The position numbers and the translations under genes were made by a program. Below, in pieces: positions 1 through 7,882 of a stretch of 64,000 bases of DNA (position 1 is the first letter of the stretch; each line of letters opens with the position of its first letter). The notes beneath the pieces are model-generated. The model made no database searches and had not been told where the DNA came from. It was given only the letters and a program-made list of their open reading frames with translations. The DNA comes from Lachnospira hominis (ex Liu et al. 2021) (GTDB lineage Bacteria; Bacillota; Clostridia; Lachnospirales; Lachnospiraceae): NCBI RefSeq assembly GCF_014287955.1, contig NZ_JACOPD010000006.1, forward strand, positions 124,001 through 188,000, given 5' to 3'.

Positions 1-257
1 AGATATATCTTGTTCTTAGTATAACAACAAAATACAAAGACCTGGTAAATATAGCACAGAGATATGAAGATATTAACAACTGGTCTATTATATTTACAAA
101 ACTTGATGAGACGTGTTCTCTCGGAAATATACTTAATGTAAGACTGCTTACAGGTGCACAGCTTTCGTATACAACATATGGACAGAATGTGCCTAATGAT
201 ATTGAACTTATTGACGAACAGGCTTTAGCAAGGAAATTGCTGGGAGGAAGTGAATAA
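1..257 (+). CDS. flhF: Flagellar GTPase FlhF, 3' end only
   Basis: The first 257 bases are the last 84 or so codons of an open frame that enters from outside the window. The peptide has TKLDET, which matches the base-recognition motif of SRP-type GTPases, and GQNVPNDIE near the end, as in the C-terminal G domain of FlhF. FlhF is the SRP-like GTPase that sets flagellar position and number together with FlhG. The stop codon TAA shares one base with the ATG of flhG, so the two are translationally coupled. The N-terminal B and N domains and Walker motif lie outside the window. Confidence 0.9.
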   Translation, partial: IYLVLSITTKYKDLVNIAQRYEDINNWSIIFTKLDETCSLGNILNVRLLTGAQLSYTTYGQNVPNDIELIDEQALARKLLGGSE

Positions 258-1141
258 TGGATCAGGCAGAAACACTTAGAAATATAATAAAGCTTCAGAA
301 TCAGAGAACTGTTACTAATGCCAGAGTAATAACAGTTACGAGTGGCAAAGGTGGTGTCGGTAAGTCAAATACATCAATTAATCTTGCTCTTCAGTTTCAG
401 AAAATGGGAAAGAAAGTAATAATACTTGATGCGGATTTTGGACTTGCCAATGTCGAAGTCATGTTTGGCGTAATTCCGAAATATAACATGGGTGACCTTA
501 TATTTAACGGCATGGATATAAAAGATATTATAACAGAAGGACCTGAAGGTGTAGGATTTATATCAGGTGGTTCTGGAATAGCAAAACTTGTCAATCTTGA
601 TAAAGATCAGGTGAAAAATCTTGTCGGAAAGCTGTCACAGCTAGAAGAGTTTGCAGATGTTATAATCATAGATACAGGAGCCGGTATATCACCCGCTGTA
701 ATGGAATTTATACTTGCATCACCTGAAACAGTGCTTGTGACAACTCCGGAGCCGACTTCTATAACAGACTCATATGCACTCCTTAAAGCACTCAGCATGA
801 CAGATTCATATGATTCATCTGTAAATAAAGTAAAGATGCTTGCAAACCGCGTCTCTAATGAGAAAGAGGGCAGAAATCTGTATGAAAAGCTCAACTCAGT
901 TGTGACTAAATTCCTTAATATTAAGATGGAATATTTAGGTCATGTGGTTTATGATGATAATATGACAAAAGCTGTAATGAGCCAGAAACCTGTAACAATT
1001 ATGTATCCACATTCACCAGCTTCAAGATGTTATGAAAATATAGTGAGTACACTTGAAACAGGTCATGCAGTATCGCAGAATGCAGGTGTAAGAAGTTTCT
1101 TCAGAAATGTATTTTCAAGAAAAATGAAAAATGGAGATTGA
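257..1141 (+). CDS. flhG: Flagellar number regulator FlhG (MinD-like ATPase)
   Basis: This 294-residue protein is a MinD/ParA-type ATPase. It has the deviant Walker A SGKGGVGKSN near residue 30, the switch segment DADFGLANV near residue 60, and IIIDTGAGIS as Walker B near 137. An N-terminal stretch of about 20 residues (MDQAETLRNII) precedes the ATPase fold; in FlhG this region activates the GTPase of FlhF. The C-terminus is rich in aromatic and basic residues (SFFRNVFSRKMKN), suggesting an amphipathic membrane-targeting helix as in MinD-family proteins. It sits directly after flhF and before chemotaxis genes, the usual Firmicutes fla/che order, which separates it from cell-division MinD. Confidence 0.95.
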   Translation: MDQAETLRNIIKLQNQRTVTNARVITVTSGKGGVGKSNTSINLALQFQKMGKKVIILDADFGLANVEVMFGVIPKYNMGDLIFNGMDIKDIITEGPEGVGFISGGSGIAKLVNLDKDQVKNLVGKLSQLEEFADVIIIDTGAGISPAVMEFILASPETVLVTTPEPTSITDSYALLKALSMTDSYDSSVNKVKMLANRVSNEKEGRNLYEKLNSVVTKFLNIKMEYLGHVVYDDNMTKAVMSQKPVTIMYPHSPASRCYENIVSTLETGHAVSQNAGVRSFFRNVFSRKMKNGD

Positions 1142-1142
1142 T

Positions 1143-1877
1143 ATGGATAGAATTTTGAGCGTGGGAAACAAAATCGAATTAAGTAAAATTAAAAAGAATA
1201 AAGATGACGACGCAGTCACATATGTGAGCCAGATTCTTGATATGAAAGATGAAAAAATTGTTGCAGCAATGCCTATAAGTGAAGGCCACATAGTACCAAT
1301 TGAGCCTGGAAGCAGGATGCATGCATATTTTTATACAGTAAAAGGTATTTTCAGCTGTGAGATTCTTGTTACTGAAAGAGGTAAAGAAGGTAATATATAT
1401 ATAATGGAAGTTGAATGTACAACGGAACTTAAAAAGTTCCAGAGAAGACAGTTTTATCGTCTTCCATGTACTATTGAAGGATACTTCAGAAAGCTCACAG
1501 ATACGGAACTTTTAAGATTTCAGCATGATAATATTGTGCCTGAGGATACACAGGATGTTGACAAGGGCATTATTGTCGATATAAGTGGCGGCGGATTAAG
1601 AATTATGACTGAAAAGCCGCTTGAAAAGAATAATTATATTTATATCCGCTTTCCGGTGGAGATGAATATAGGTAATAGAGATATTGAAGTTGTCGGAAGA
1701 GTAATTCTGTCATTGGAATCTCCAAACAGAAAAGACTGTTATGATAACAGGATACAGTTTAAAGGCATTTCCCATGAATTAAGGGAGACTGTTGTCAAAT
1801 ACATATTTGAACAGCAGCGTATAATTCAAAGAAAGGAAAGGGGAGAGTATTTTGGCAAAGAAAATACTGGTAATTGA
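1143..1877 (+). CDS. PilZ-domain c-di-GMP receptor, YcgR/YpfA (MotI)-like flagellar brake
   Basis: The protein has about 244 residues: an N-terminal YcgR-N-like beta domain (GNKIELSKI onward) and a C-terminal PilZ domain. Both c-di-GMP binding signatures are visible: RRQFYR, an RxxxR motif near residue 100, and DISGGGLRI, a D-x-S-x-x-G motif near residue 145. Members of this family bind c-di-GMP and slow or stop the flagellar motor. I chose ATG 1143 because GGAG at 1133-1136 is seven bases upstream; ATG 1131 is also in frame but has no ribosome site. The gene lies inside the motility operon between flhG and cheB and overlaps cheB by 26 bases. A motor-braking role is inferred from family and position. 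Confidence 0.88.
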   Translation: MDRILSVGNKIELSKIKKNKDDDAVTYVSQILDMKDEKIVAAMPISEGHIVPIEPGSRMHAYFYTVKGIFSCEILVTERGKEGNIYIMEVECTTELKKFQRRQFYRLPCTIEGYFRKLTDTELLRFQHDNIVPEDTQDVDKGIIVDISGGGLRIMTEKPLEKNNYIYIRFPVEMNIGNRDIEVVGRVILSLESPNRKDCYDNRIQFKGISHELRETVVKYIFEQQRIIQRKERGEYFGKENTGN

Positions 1878-2970
1878 TGATTCTGCACTCATGAGAAGAG
1901 TTATATCTGATATAATTAACTCAGGCGGTGATTATGAAGTTGCGGCAATTGCTAGAGATGGCGTAGAAGGATTTGATTTAATAGTATCTAATCCTCATCT
2001 TTACAGTGCCGTTATCCTTGATATTAACATGCCTAAGATGAATGGACTGGAACTGCTTGAAAAGCTGCAAAAGAACAGAATAGAGCAGACAGTTATTGTA
2101 GTCAGCACTGTTGCAAAAGAAGGTGCAAAAGAAACAATAAAAGCACTTGAACTTGGAGCGTTTGATTTCGTAACAAAGCCAGAAAATTATCTTGAGACAA
2201 AGGGTGAAACATTTAAGAACAATATTCACAAGATGCTTGATCTTGCAACCGGAAGCCACAGAAGCAAAGTTGATTTAAGAACAACCTCTTTTGCAAAGCC
2301 GGGAAGCGTAGTAAGACCGGCAAAACCGAAGCCGGTAGTTATGCCAAGAAAGCTGGAGCCGGGGAATTTTACTGGCGTTAAGACAGGCAGGAAAAAGATT
2401 GTGGCACTTGCATGTTCTACAGGAGGCCCTAAGTCATTGCAGCAGGTTATTCCTTATCTTCCTAAGAACCTGGATGCACCGGTTGTGCTTGTACAGCATA
2501 TGCCGGCTGGATTTACATTTTCTCTTTCTCAGCGTCTTAATGAGATAAGTGAAGTAGAAGTAAAAGAAGCTCAGGAAGGTGATATATTAAAAAATGGTGT
2601 GGTATATATTGCACCGGGCGGAAAGCACATGAGGGTCGTGAAAAAAGGCACGGATTATTGTATTAAGTTAAGTGACGAGCCAGCCATAGACGGATTAAGA
2701 CCGTGTGCCAACGTAATGTATGAGTCGCTCGAAAACTGCCAGTATGATGAGATAACATGTGTTGTACTTACAGGTATGGGAGCGGACGGAACAAAAGGAA
2801 TACAGGGTCTGGCAGCCCATCATAAAAAACTGCATGTAATTGCACAGGATGCTGATACATGTGTTGTTTATGGAATGCCGAAAGCAATAGCACAGACAGG
2901 CCTCGTTGATGAAGTTGTACCTTTGGGCAGCGTGGCAGAAACAATTACGAAGAACGTGGGGGTATCTTAA
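1852..2970 (+). CDS. cheB: Chemotaxis protein-glutamate methylesterase/deamidase CheB
   Basis: CheB is a two-domain response regulator of 372 residues. The receiver domain starts with KKILVIDDSALMRR and carries the phosphoacceptor Asp57 in DINMPKMNG, plus a conserved Lys in FDFVTKPEN. A Pro/Lys-rich linker follows near residues 140-175. The methylesterase domain shows the catalytic triad motifs CSTGGPKS (Ser), QHMPAGF (His) and TGMGADG (Asp). It removes methyl groups from chemoreceptors during adaptation. The start is TTG 1852 behind AAAGGGGAGA. No separate cheR is seen in the window, so the methyltransferase must lie elsewhere. Confidence 0.96.
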   Translation: MAKKILVIDDSALMRRVISDIINSGGDYEVAAIARDGVEGFDLIVSNPHLYSAVILDINMPKMNGLELLEKLQKNRIEQTVIVVSTVAKEGAKETIKALELGAFDFVTKPENYLETKGETFKNNIHKMLDLATGSHRSKVDLRTTSFAKPGSVVRPAKPKPVVMPRKLEPGNFTGVKTGRKKIVALACSTGGPKSLQQVIPYLPKNLDAPVVLVQHMPAGFTFSLSQRLNEISEVEVKEAQEGDILKNGVVYIAPGGKHMRVVKKGTDYCIKLSDEPAIDGLRPCANVMYESLENCQYDEITCVVLTGMGADGTKGIQGLAAHHKKLHVIAQDADTCVVYGMPKAIAQTGLVDEVVPLGSVAETITKNVGVS

Positions 2971-2971
2971 C

Positions 2972-5083
2972 ATGGATGTAAGCCAGTATTTAGAGATATT
3001 TATTGATGAATCAAATGAACATTTACAGAGCCTTAGTGATCAGTTAATGATTCTTGAAAAAGAACCTGAAAACAGCGATACAATTAATGAAATTTTCCGT
3101 GCCGCACACTCTCTTAAAGGTATGGCAGGAACTATGGGCTATAAGAGAATGCAGAATCTCACACATGATATGGAAAATGTATTCTCAGAAGTAAGAAATG
3201 GTAATATGAAGGTCACATCAGACCTTGTTGATGTATTATTCCAGTGCCTTGATGCTCTTGAAGAATATGTTAATAATATTCAGGAGACACAGGATGAAGG
3301 AACTAATGATAATGAGCCTATAATTAAGGCACTCAATGCATTTATTGCATCAGAAAATAAAGATGCTGCACCGGCTGAAGAAAAACAGGAACAACAGGCA
3401 GAATCTGCACCGGCAGAGAAACTTCAGGCAGATGAACATGGTATCAGCATGGAACTTGCTGATTTTGAAAAGAATGCGGTAAATGAAGCACTTAAAAAAG
3501 GAATGCATGTTTACGAGATTAAAGTAACAGTTGACGAAAATTGTATACTTAAAGCTGCAAGAGCTTTTCTTGTATTTAAGAATCTTGAAGGACATGGAGA
3601 CATTATAAAATCAGATCCTTCAGTACAGGATATCGAAGATGAAAAGTTCGATTTTGATTTTCAGATTGTTATTTTAACAGAGGAAAGTTTTGATGATATC
3701 ATCAAGATAATTAAGAATGTATCTGAAATCAAAGATGCTGATGGTGAAGAAATAACGAAGGCTTTTCCGGAAGAAAAGACCGAAGAGGAGCCAAAAGAAG
3801 AAAAGACAGAAGAAAAAGCTAAGCAGGCTTCAAAAGCACAGTCATCAAATGATAAGAAAGATGCTAATGGTTCAAAGAAGCCGGCAGGTGCAAAACAGCA
3901 GGCTGCCAATAGTAAAGCAAAGCCTGTCGGACATACTGTACGAGTTGATATTGAAAAACTTGATGTGCTTATGAATCTTGTCAGCGAGCTTATTATTGCG
4001 AAGAATGGTCTTGTTTCAGCAAGCAGTGAAGAAGGCTCAGAGAGCATTAACCAGAGCTTTAATGAACAGATTGAATATCTTGAGAGAGTAACAACAAACT
4101 TACATGAATCAGTAATGAAGGTACGTATGATGCCTATCGAGAGCGTAGTAAGTAAGTTCCCTCGAATGATAAGAGATTTGAGCAAGAAGCTTGATAAAAA
4201 GATGGAATTATACATGTCAGGTGAAGATACAGAACTTGACAGAACAGTTATTGATGAAATCGGTGATCCTCTTATGCACCTGTTAAGGAATTCAGCTGAC
4301 CATGGACTAGAAAGTGCCGAAGTCAGAAAAGAAAGAGGAAAGAGCGAAGTTGGTTCTATTTTCCTTGATGCATATCAGGATGGTAACAATGTTGTTATTG
4401 AAGTCCGTGATGATGGTAATGGTATTGATATTGAAAAAGTAAAGAGTAAAGCTATAGAAAAAGGAAATATTACAGAAGAACAGGCTGCAATAATGTCTGA
4501 TAAAGAAGTAATAGATCTGCTTTTCAAACCAAGTTTCTCAACTTCCGATAAGGTTACTGATGTATCAGGCCGAGGCGTAGGACTTGATGTTGTTAAATCA
4601 AAGATTGAAGCACTTGGCGGTGATGTTGAAGTTAAGTCTGTATATGGTGAAGGAAGTACATTTATTATAAGACTTCCATTGACACTTGCAATTATCCAGG
4701 CACTTATGGTTAAGCTCGGAGATGAAAAATATGCTATTTCTCTTGGCTCAATTCAGACAATTGAAGATATTCCTGTAAGTGAGATAAAATATGTACATGC
4801 AAAAGAAGTAATACATCTTCGTGGAAATGTTATTCCGCTCATTCGTCTCAGAGAGCTTCTTGATGTACCGGGAGAACAGGAAGAACAGGAAAATATTACT
4901 GTTGTCATCGTCAGCAAGGGAGATAAGCAGGCTGGGCTTGTTGTAGATAGTCTCATTGGACAGATGGAAATTGTAATTAAATCTTTAGGCAAGTATATCA
5001 ACATTAATAAGATGATAAGCGGTGCAACTATCTTAGGTGATGGTTCAGTTGCTTTGATTATTGATGCAAATACTCTTGTCTGA
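2972..5083 (+). CDS. cheA: Chemotaxis histidine kinase CheA
   Basis: CheA (703 residues) is the central kinase of chemotaxis. Domains in order are: P1 phosphotransfer with His46 in AAHSLKGMAG; P2 response-regulator docking around residues 155-265; an Ala/Lys/Glu-rich linker around 265-320; P3 dimerization (VDIEKLDVLMNLVSEL); P4 kinase with the N box LMHLLRNSADHG, G1 VRDDGNGID and G2 GRGVGLDVV; and P5, a CheW-like SH3 fold. The start is ATG 2972, just after the cheB stop, with GTGGGGG upstream; a longer in-frame extension into cheB has no ribosome site. CheY is not encoded here. Confidence 0.97.
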   Translation: MDVSQYLEIFIDESNEHLQSLSDQLMILEKEPENSDTINEIFRAAHSLKGMAGTMGYKRMQNLTHDMENVFSEVRNGNMKVTSDLVDVLFQCLDALEEYVNNIQETQDEGTNDNEPIIKALNAFIASENKDAAPAEEKQEQQAESAPAEKLQADEHGISMELADFEKNAVNEALKKGMHVYEIKVTVDENCILKAARAFLVFKNLEGHGDIIKSDPSVQDIEDEKFDFDFQIVILTEESFDDIIKIIKNVSEIKDADGEEITKAFPEEKTEEEPKEEKTEEKAKQASKAQSSNDKKDANGSKKPAGAKQQAANSKAKPVGHTVRVDIEKLDVLMNLVSELIIAKNGLVSASSEEGSESINQSFNEQIEYLERVTTNLHESVMKVRMMPIESVVSKFPRMIRDLSKKLDKKMELYMSGEDTELDRTVIDEIGDPLMHLLRNSADHGLESAEVRKERGKSEVGSIFLDAYQDGNNVVIEVRDDGNGIDIEKVKSKAIEKGNITEEQAAIMSDKEVIDLLFKPSFSTSDKVTDVSGRGVGLDVVKSKIEALGGDVEVKSVYGEGSTFIIRLPLTLAIIQALMVKLGDEKYAISLGSIQTIEDIPVSEIKYVHAKEVIHLRGNVIPLIRLRELLDVPGEQEEQENITVVIVSKGDKQAGLVVDSLIGQMEIVIKSLGKYININKMISGATILGDGSVALIIDANTLV

Positions 5084-5113
5084 TAAAAATCCGGAAAGGT
5101 TAGGTGGCTATCT

Positions 5114-5581
5114 ATGGAAGAAGTAAAAACAATGGAAAAAGCATCAGATGAAGCAATGGATGCTGTTCAGTATATAGTTGTAAAGATTGGCAATGAACAA
5201 TATGGCATTAATATCCAGTATATTGATAATATTGTAAGAAATCAGAGAATCACAAGAGTGCCAAAGGCACAGTCATACTATAAAGGAGTAATTAACCTTC
5301 GTGGTGAGATTATTCCTGTTATGAGTATCCGTCTCAAACTTGGTCTTGAAGATGATAATTATACAGATAAGACGAGAATTATCATTATCAAGGTTGATGG
5401 TGCAACAATAGGTGTAATTGTTGACCAGGTAAAAGAAGTTGTAACACTTGAAAGCACAGATATCGAAACTGTTGCACGTTCAGGTTCTCTTGTAGGTTCA
5501 GGATATATCAGTGCGATAGGCAAGAGCAATGACGAGCTTATTTCTCTTCTTGATATTGTTGCATTAATAGAAGAAAGCTGA
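5114..5581 (+). CDS. cheW: Chemotaxis coupling protein CheW
   Basis: The 155-residue protein is a single CheW domain. After a short acidic N-terminus it has QYIVVKIGNEQYGI, then RVPKAQSYYKGVINLRGEIIPV, which is the canonical core motif (PxxxxGvinLRGxiiPV), and later VDQVKEVVTL. It couples receptors such as the methyl-accepting protein at 13.5 kb to CheA. AGGTGG lies at 5102-5107 before ATG 5114; the downstream Met at residue 7 is an alternative start. It directly follows cheA and precedes cheC. Confidence 0.95.
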   Translation: MEEVKTMEKASDEAMDAVQYIVVKIGNEQYGINIQYIDNIVRNQRITRVPKAQSYYKGVINLRGEIIPVMSIRLKLGLEDDNYTDKTRIIIIKVDGATIGVIVDQVKEVVTLESTDIETVARSGSLVGSGYISAIGKSNDELISLLDIVALIEES

Positions 5582-5603
5582 TGATTTAAGAAGGGAGTGC
5601 CTG

Positions 5604-6230
5604 ATGTCAAAGATTGATCTTGAAAAACTGGAAGATTCACAGTTTGATGTTTTAAAGGAAATTGGAAATATTGGAGCCGGAAATGCAACAACGGCACTTG
5701 CTACAATGCTTAATATTAAGGTTGATATGTCAGTACCTAATGTTGCATTACTCCCATTTGACAATATTTCGTCATTTATTGGTTCTGAGGAACAGACGGT
5801 TGTAGGTATTCTCCTTGAAATACAGGGGGATATCGATGGAATGATGATGTTTTTATTTGATATGAAGTCGGCTCATCATCTTGTAAACTCACTTATGATG
5901 CGGGATGTTCATCAAGATGAAAATGGGATGGCAGATTTTTCTGAAATGGAAATGTCTGCCTTAAATGAAATTGGAAATATAGTTTCCGGTTCATATTTAT
6001 CAGCATTGTCAGGACTTACCGGAATGAAGATGGTATCATCTGTTCCGGCACTCTCTATTGACATGCTTGGTGCACTGCTTAGCGTTCCAGCCATTGAATT
6101 TGGTAAATATGGTGATAAGCTGCTGATGATTCAGTCAGAGTTTGGCGAAGATGATTTTGTTACAGGTTATTTTCTACTTATACCGGAATTGGAATCATAT
6201 GATAAAATTCTGACTTCGCTTGGAATGTAA
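5604..6230 (+). CDS. cheC: CheY-P phosphatase CheC
   Basis: CheC-family protein of 208 residues. It has two copies of the phosphatase signature in which Glu and Asn are separated by two residues: LKEIGNIGAGN near residue 17 and LNEIGNIVSGS near residue 120. Two active sites distinguish CheC from FliM-like proteins that lack them. In Bacillus, CheC dephosphorylates CheY-P and binds CheD, whose gene follows here. AAGGGAG at 5591-5597 fixes the ATG at 5604. Confidence 0.94.
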   Translation: MSKIDLEKLEDSQFDVLKEIGNIGAGNATTALATMLNIKVDMSVPNVALLPFDNISSFIGSEEQTVVGILLEIQGDIDGMMMFLFDMKSAHHLVNSLMMRDVHQDENGMADFSEMEMSALNEIGNIVSGSYLSALSGLTGMKMVSSVPALSIDMLGALLSVPAIEFGKYGDKLLMIQSEFGEDDFVTGYFLLIPELESYDKILTSLGM

Positions 6231-6269
6231 TATGGTTGATAAGTTATTTAAATGATTGGAAAGAGTAAA

Positions 6270-6755
6270 ATGGGAAATATGATTAAAGTCGGAATGGCCG
6301 ACTTGAAAGTTTGCAAATGCCCCGATGCATTGACAACGCTTGGATTAGGTTCATGCGTTGGAGTGGCTTTATATGATCCTGTAACTAAAATCAGCGGATT
6401 ATTGCATTGCATGCTGCCGGACAGTACACAGATAAGAAATAATTCTAATCTTGCTAAATTTGCAGATACAGGAATTGATGAACTTATACGCCAAATGGCT
6501 GCACTTGGGGCAAATAAAAACAGACTTGTAGCAAAGATTGCCGGAGGTGCCCAGATGTTTGCCATGACGACTACAAATGATTCGTTGCGAGTCGGTGAAC
6601 GTAATGCAGAAGCAGCAAAAAAGAAATTAAAAGAATATAACATAAGATTGCTGGCAGAAGACTGTGGACTTAATTATGGCCGTACAGTTGAATTTTATTC
6701 GGAAACAGGAGATTATGTTATAAAATCTGTAGGAAAGCCAGTCAAGACAATTTAA
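6270..6755 (+). CDS. cheD: Chemoreceptor glutamine deamidase CheD
   Basis: CheD (about 161 residues) deamidates receptor glutamines and interacts with CheC. The catalytic Cys is in LGLGSCVGVALYDP, the His in GLLHCMLPDS, and the Thr/Gly loop in KIAGGAQMF. The order cheC-cheD is conserved in Firmicutes. I prefer ATG 6270 because GGAAAGAG stands just upstream; ATG 6252, in frame and six codons earlier, has no recognisable ribosome site but cannot be excluded. Confidence 0.93.
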   Translation: MGNMIKVGMADLKVCKCPDALTTLGLGSCVGVALYDPVTKISGLLHCMLPDSTQIRNNSNLAKFADTGIDELIRQMAALGANKNRLVAKIAGGAQMFAMTTTNDSLRVGERNAEAAKKKLKEYNIRLLAEDCGLNYGRTVEFYSETGDYVIKSVGKPVKTI

Positions 6756-6774
6756 GGCTCAGGGGTATCTGCTT

Positions 6775-7071
6775 ATGAAAAAATTTCGTAATGTTCCGGC
6801 AATAATAACTCTGCTTGCCGGATTTGTGACGAGTGTAGTGATGATAGTTAATAAGTATTCTCTTAAACCATTTTTATGGATACTTGTTTTAGTGATGGCA
6901 GGGTTTTATATTTTGGGAATTATTATAAGAGTAATACTTAACAAAGCGTTTAGTGACGATAAGGAAAAAGATAAAGAATCTCAGGATACAGAGTCTTCAC
7001 AGGATGATTCACCAAGTGAAGACAGCAATGAAAAAGCTGATAACCAGTCAGAAAAAAATGAGCAAAAATAA
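6775..7071 (+). CDS. Small two-helix membrane protein with acidic tail, unknown function
   Basis: I do not recognise this 98-residue protein. Two hydrophobic segments, residues 8-25 (AIITLLAGFVTSVVMIV) and 32-54 (PFLWILVLVMAGFYILGIII), form a hairpin. A highly charged tail of Asp, Glu, Ser and Lys follows from about residue 60. It lies between cheD and fliA in the same run of closely spaced genes, 20 bases after cheD and behind GGGGTATCT. A role in flagellar assembly or in anchoring a cytoplasmic partner is possible from position only. Confidence 0.75.
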   Translation: MKKFRNVPAIITLLAGFVTSVVMIVNKYSLKPFLWILVLVMAGFYILGIIIRVILNKAFSDDKEKDKESQDTESSQDDSPSEDSNEKADNQSEKNEQK

Positions 7072-7099
7072 AGAATGATGAATTGCGGGGGCGGCATTA

Positions 7100-7861
7100 A
7101 TGGATGAAGCAGGCAGAGACAAGCTTTGGCAACAGTATTCAAAGACGCATGATACAGAATTAAGAGATGAACTGATTTTAGAGTATGCACAGCTTGTTAA
7201 GCTTGTTGCAGGGCGACTCAGTATGTATCTTGGATATAATGTTGAATACGATGATCTGGTTGGATATGGTATATTTGGACTTATTGATGCTATTGATAAA
7301 TATGATTATGGCAAAAATGTAAAGTTTGAAACATATGCCAGTCTCAGAATCAGAGGTGCGATATTAGACCAGATAAGAAAAATGGATTGGATTCCACGTT
7401 CGCTGCGTCAGAAACAGAAAAAAATTAATGCTGCGATGGCTGCTATAGAAGCGAAAACAGGGAGAACTTCAACAGATGAAGAACTTGCAGCAGAACTTGG
7501 GATTTCAATAGAAGAACTTAATAACTGGCAGGGACAGACTAAAATGTCAAATCTTATTTCCCTTGATGAGTATACGGAAGAGGGCAGTGAGTCCGGCATA
7601 CAGGCAGTTAACAATACAAGATTTGAGACACCTGAAGATGTAGTCGAAAAAGAAGAATTGAAAAAGATGCTTGTTGAGGCACTTGACCTGCTGACAGAAA
7701 AAGAAAAAAATGTAGTTACGCTTTATTATTATGAAGATCTGACTTTAAAAGAAATCAGTCTTGTCCTTAATGTATCTGAATCAAGGGTTTCTCAGTTACA
7801 TACAAAGGCACTTAATAAAATGCGTAAAAAACTAGGGGATTATATGGAAATTTTAGCTTGA
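7100..7861 (+). CDS. fliA: Flagellar sigma factor FliA/SigD (sigma-28, WhiG family)
   Basis: The 253-residue protein has the group-3 sigma architecture. Region 2 includes YDDLVGYGIFGLIDAIDKYD and FETYASLRIRGAILDQIRK, region 3 is around residues 100-150, and region 4 has LTEKEKNVVTLYYYEDLTLKEI followed by a helix-turn-helix. This sigma factor drives late flagellar, receptor and motility genes. GGGGGCGG precedes ATG 7100. It is within the fla/che operon, as sigD is in Bacillus. No obvious FlgM anti-sigma gene is in the window. Confidence 0.96.
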   Translation: MDEAGRDKLWQQYSKTHDTELRDELILEYAQLVKLVAGRLSMYLGYNVEYDDLVGYGIFGLIDAIDKYDYGKNVKFETYASLRIRGAILDQIRKMDWIPRSLRQKQKKINAAMAAIEAKTGRTSTDEELAAELGISIEELNNWQGQTKMSNLISLDEYTEEGSESGIQAVNNTRFETPEDVVEKEELKKMLVEALDLLTEKEKNVVTLYYYEDLTLKEISLVLNVSESRVSQLHTKALNKMRKKLGDYMEILA

Positions 7862-7882
7862 GGCTAATGGGGAGACAAATTT

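Noticed and set aside
2906..2971. Longer CheA starting inside cheB
   Set aside because: The extension has no ribosome site and no similarity to CheA; ATG 2972 follows GTGGGGG.
3661..4215. Antisense frame of about 184 residues in cheA
   Set aside because: It is Ser/Ile-rich, opposite the CheA linker, P3 and part of the kinase region, and lacks a ribosome site.
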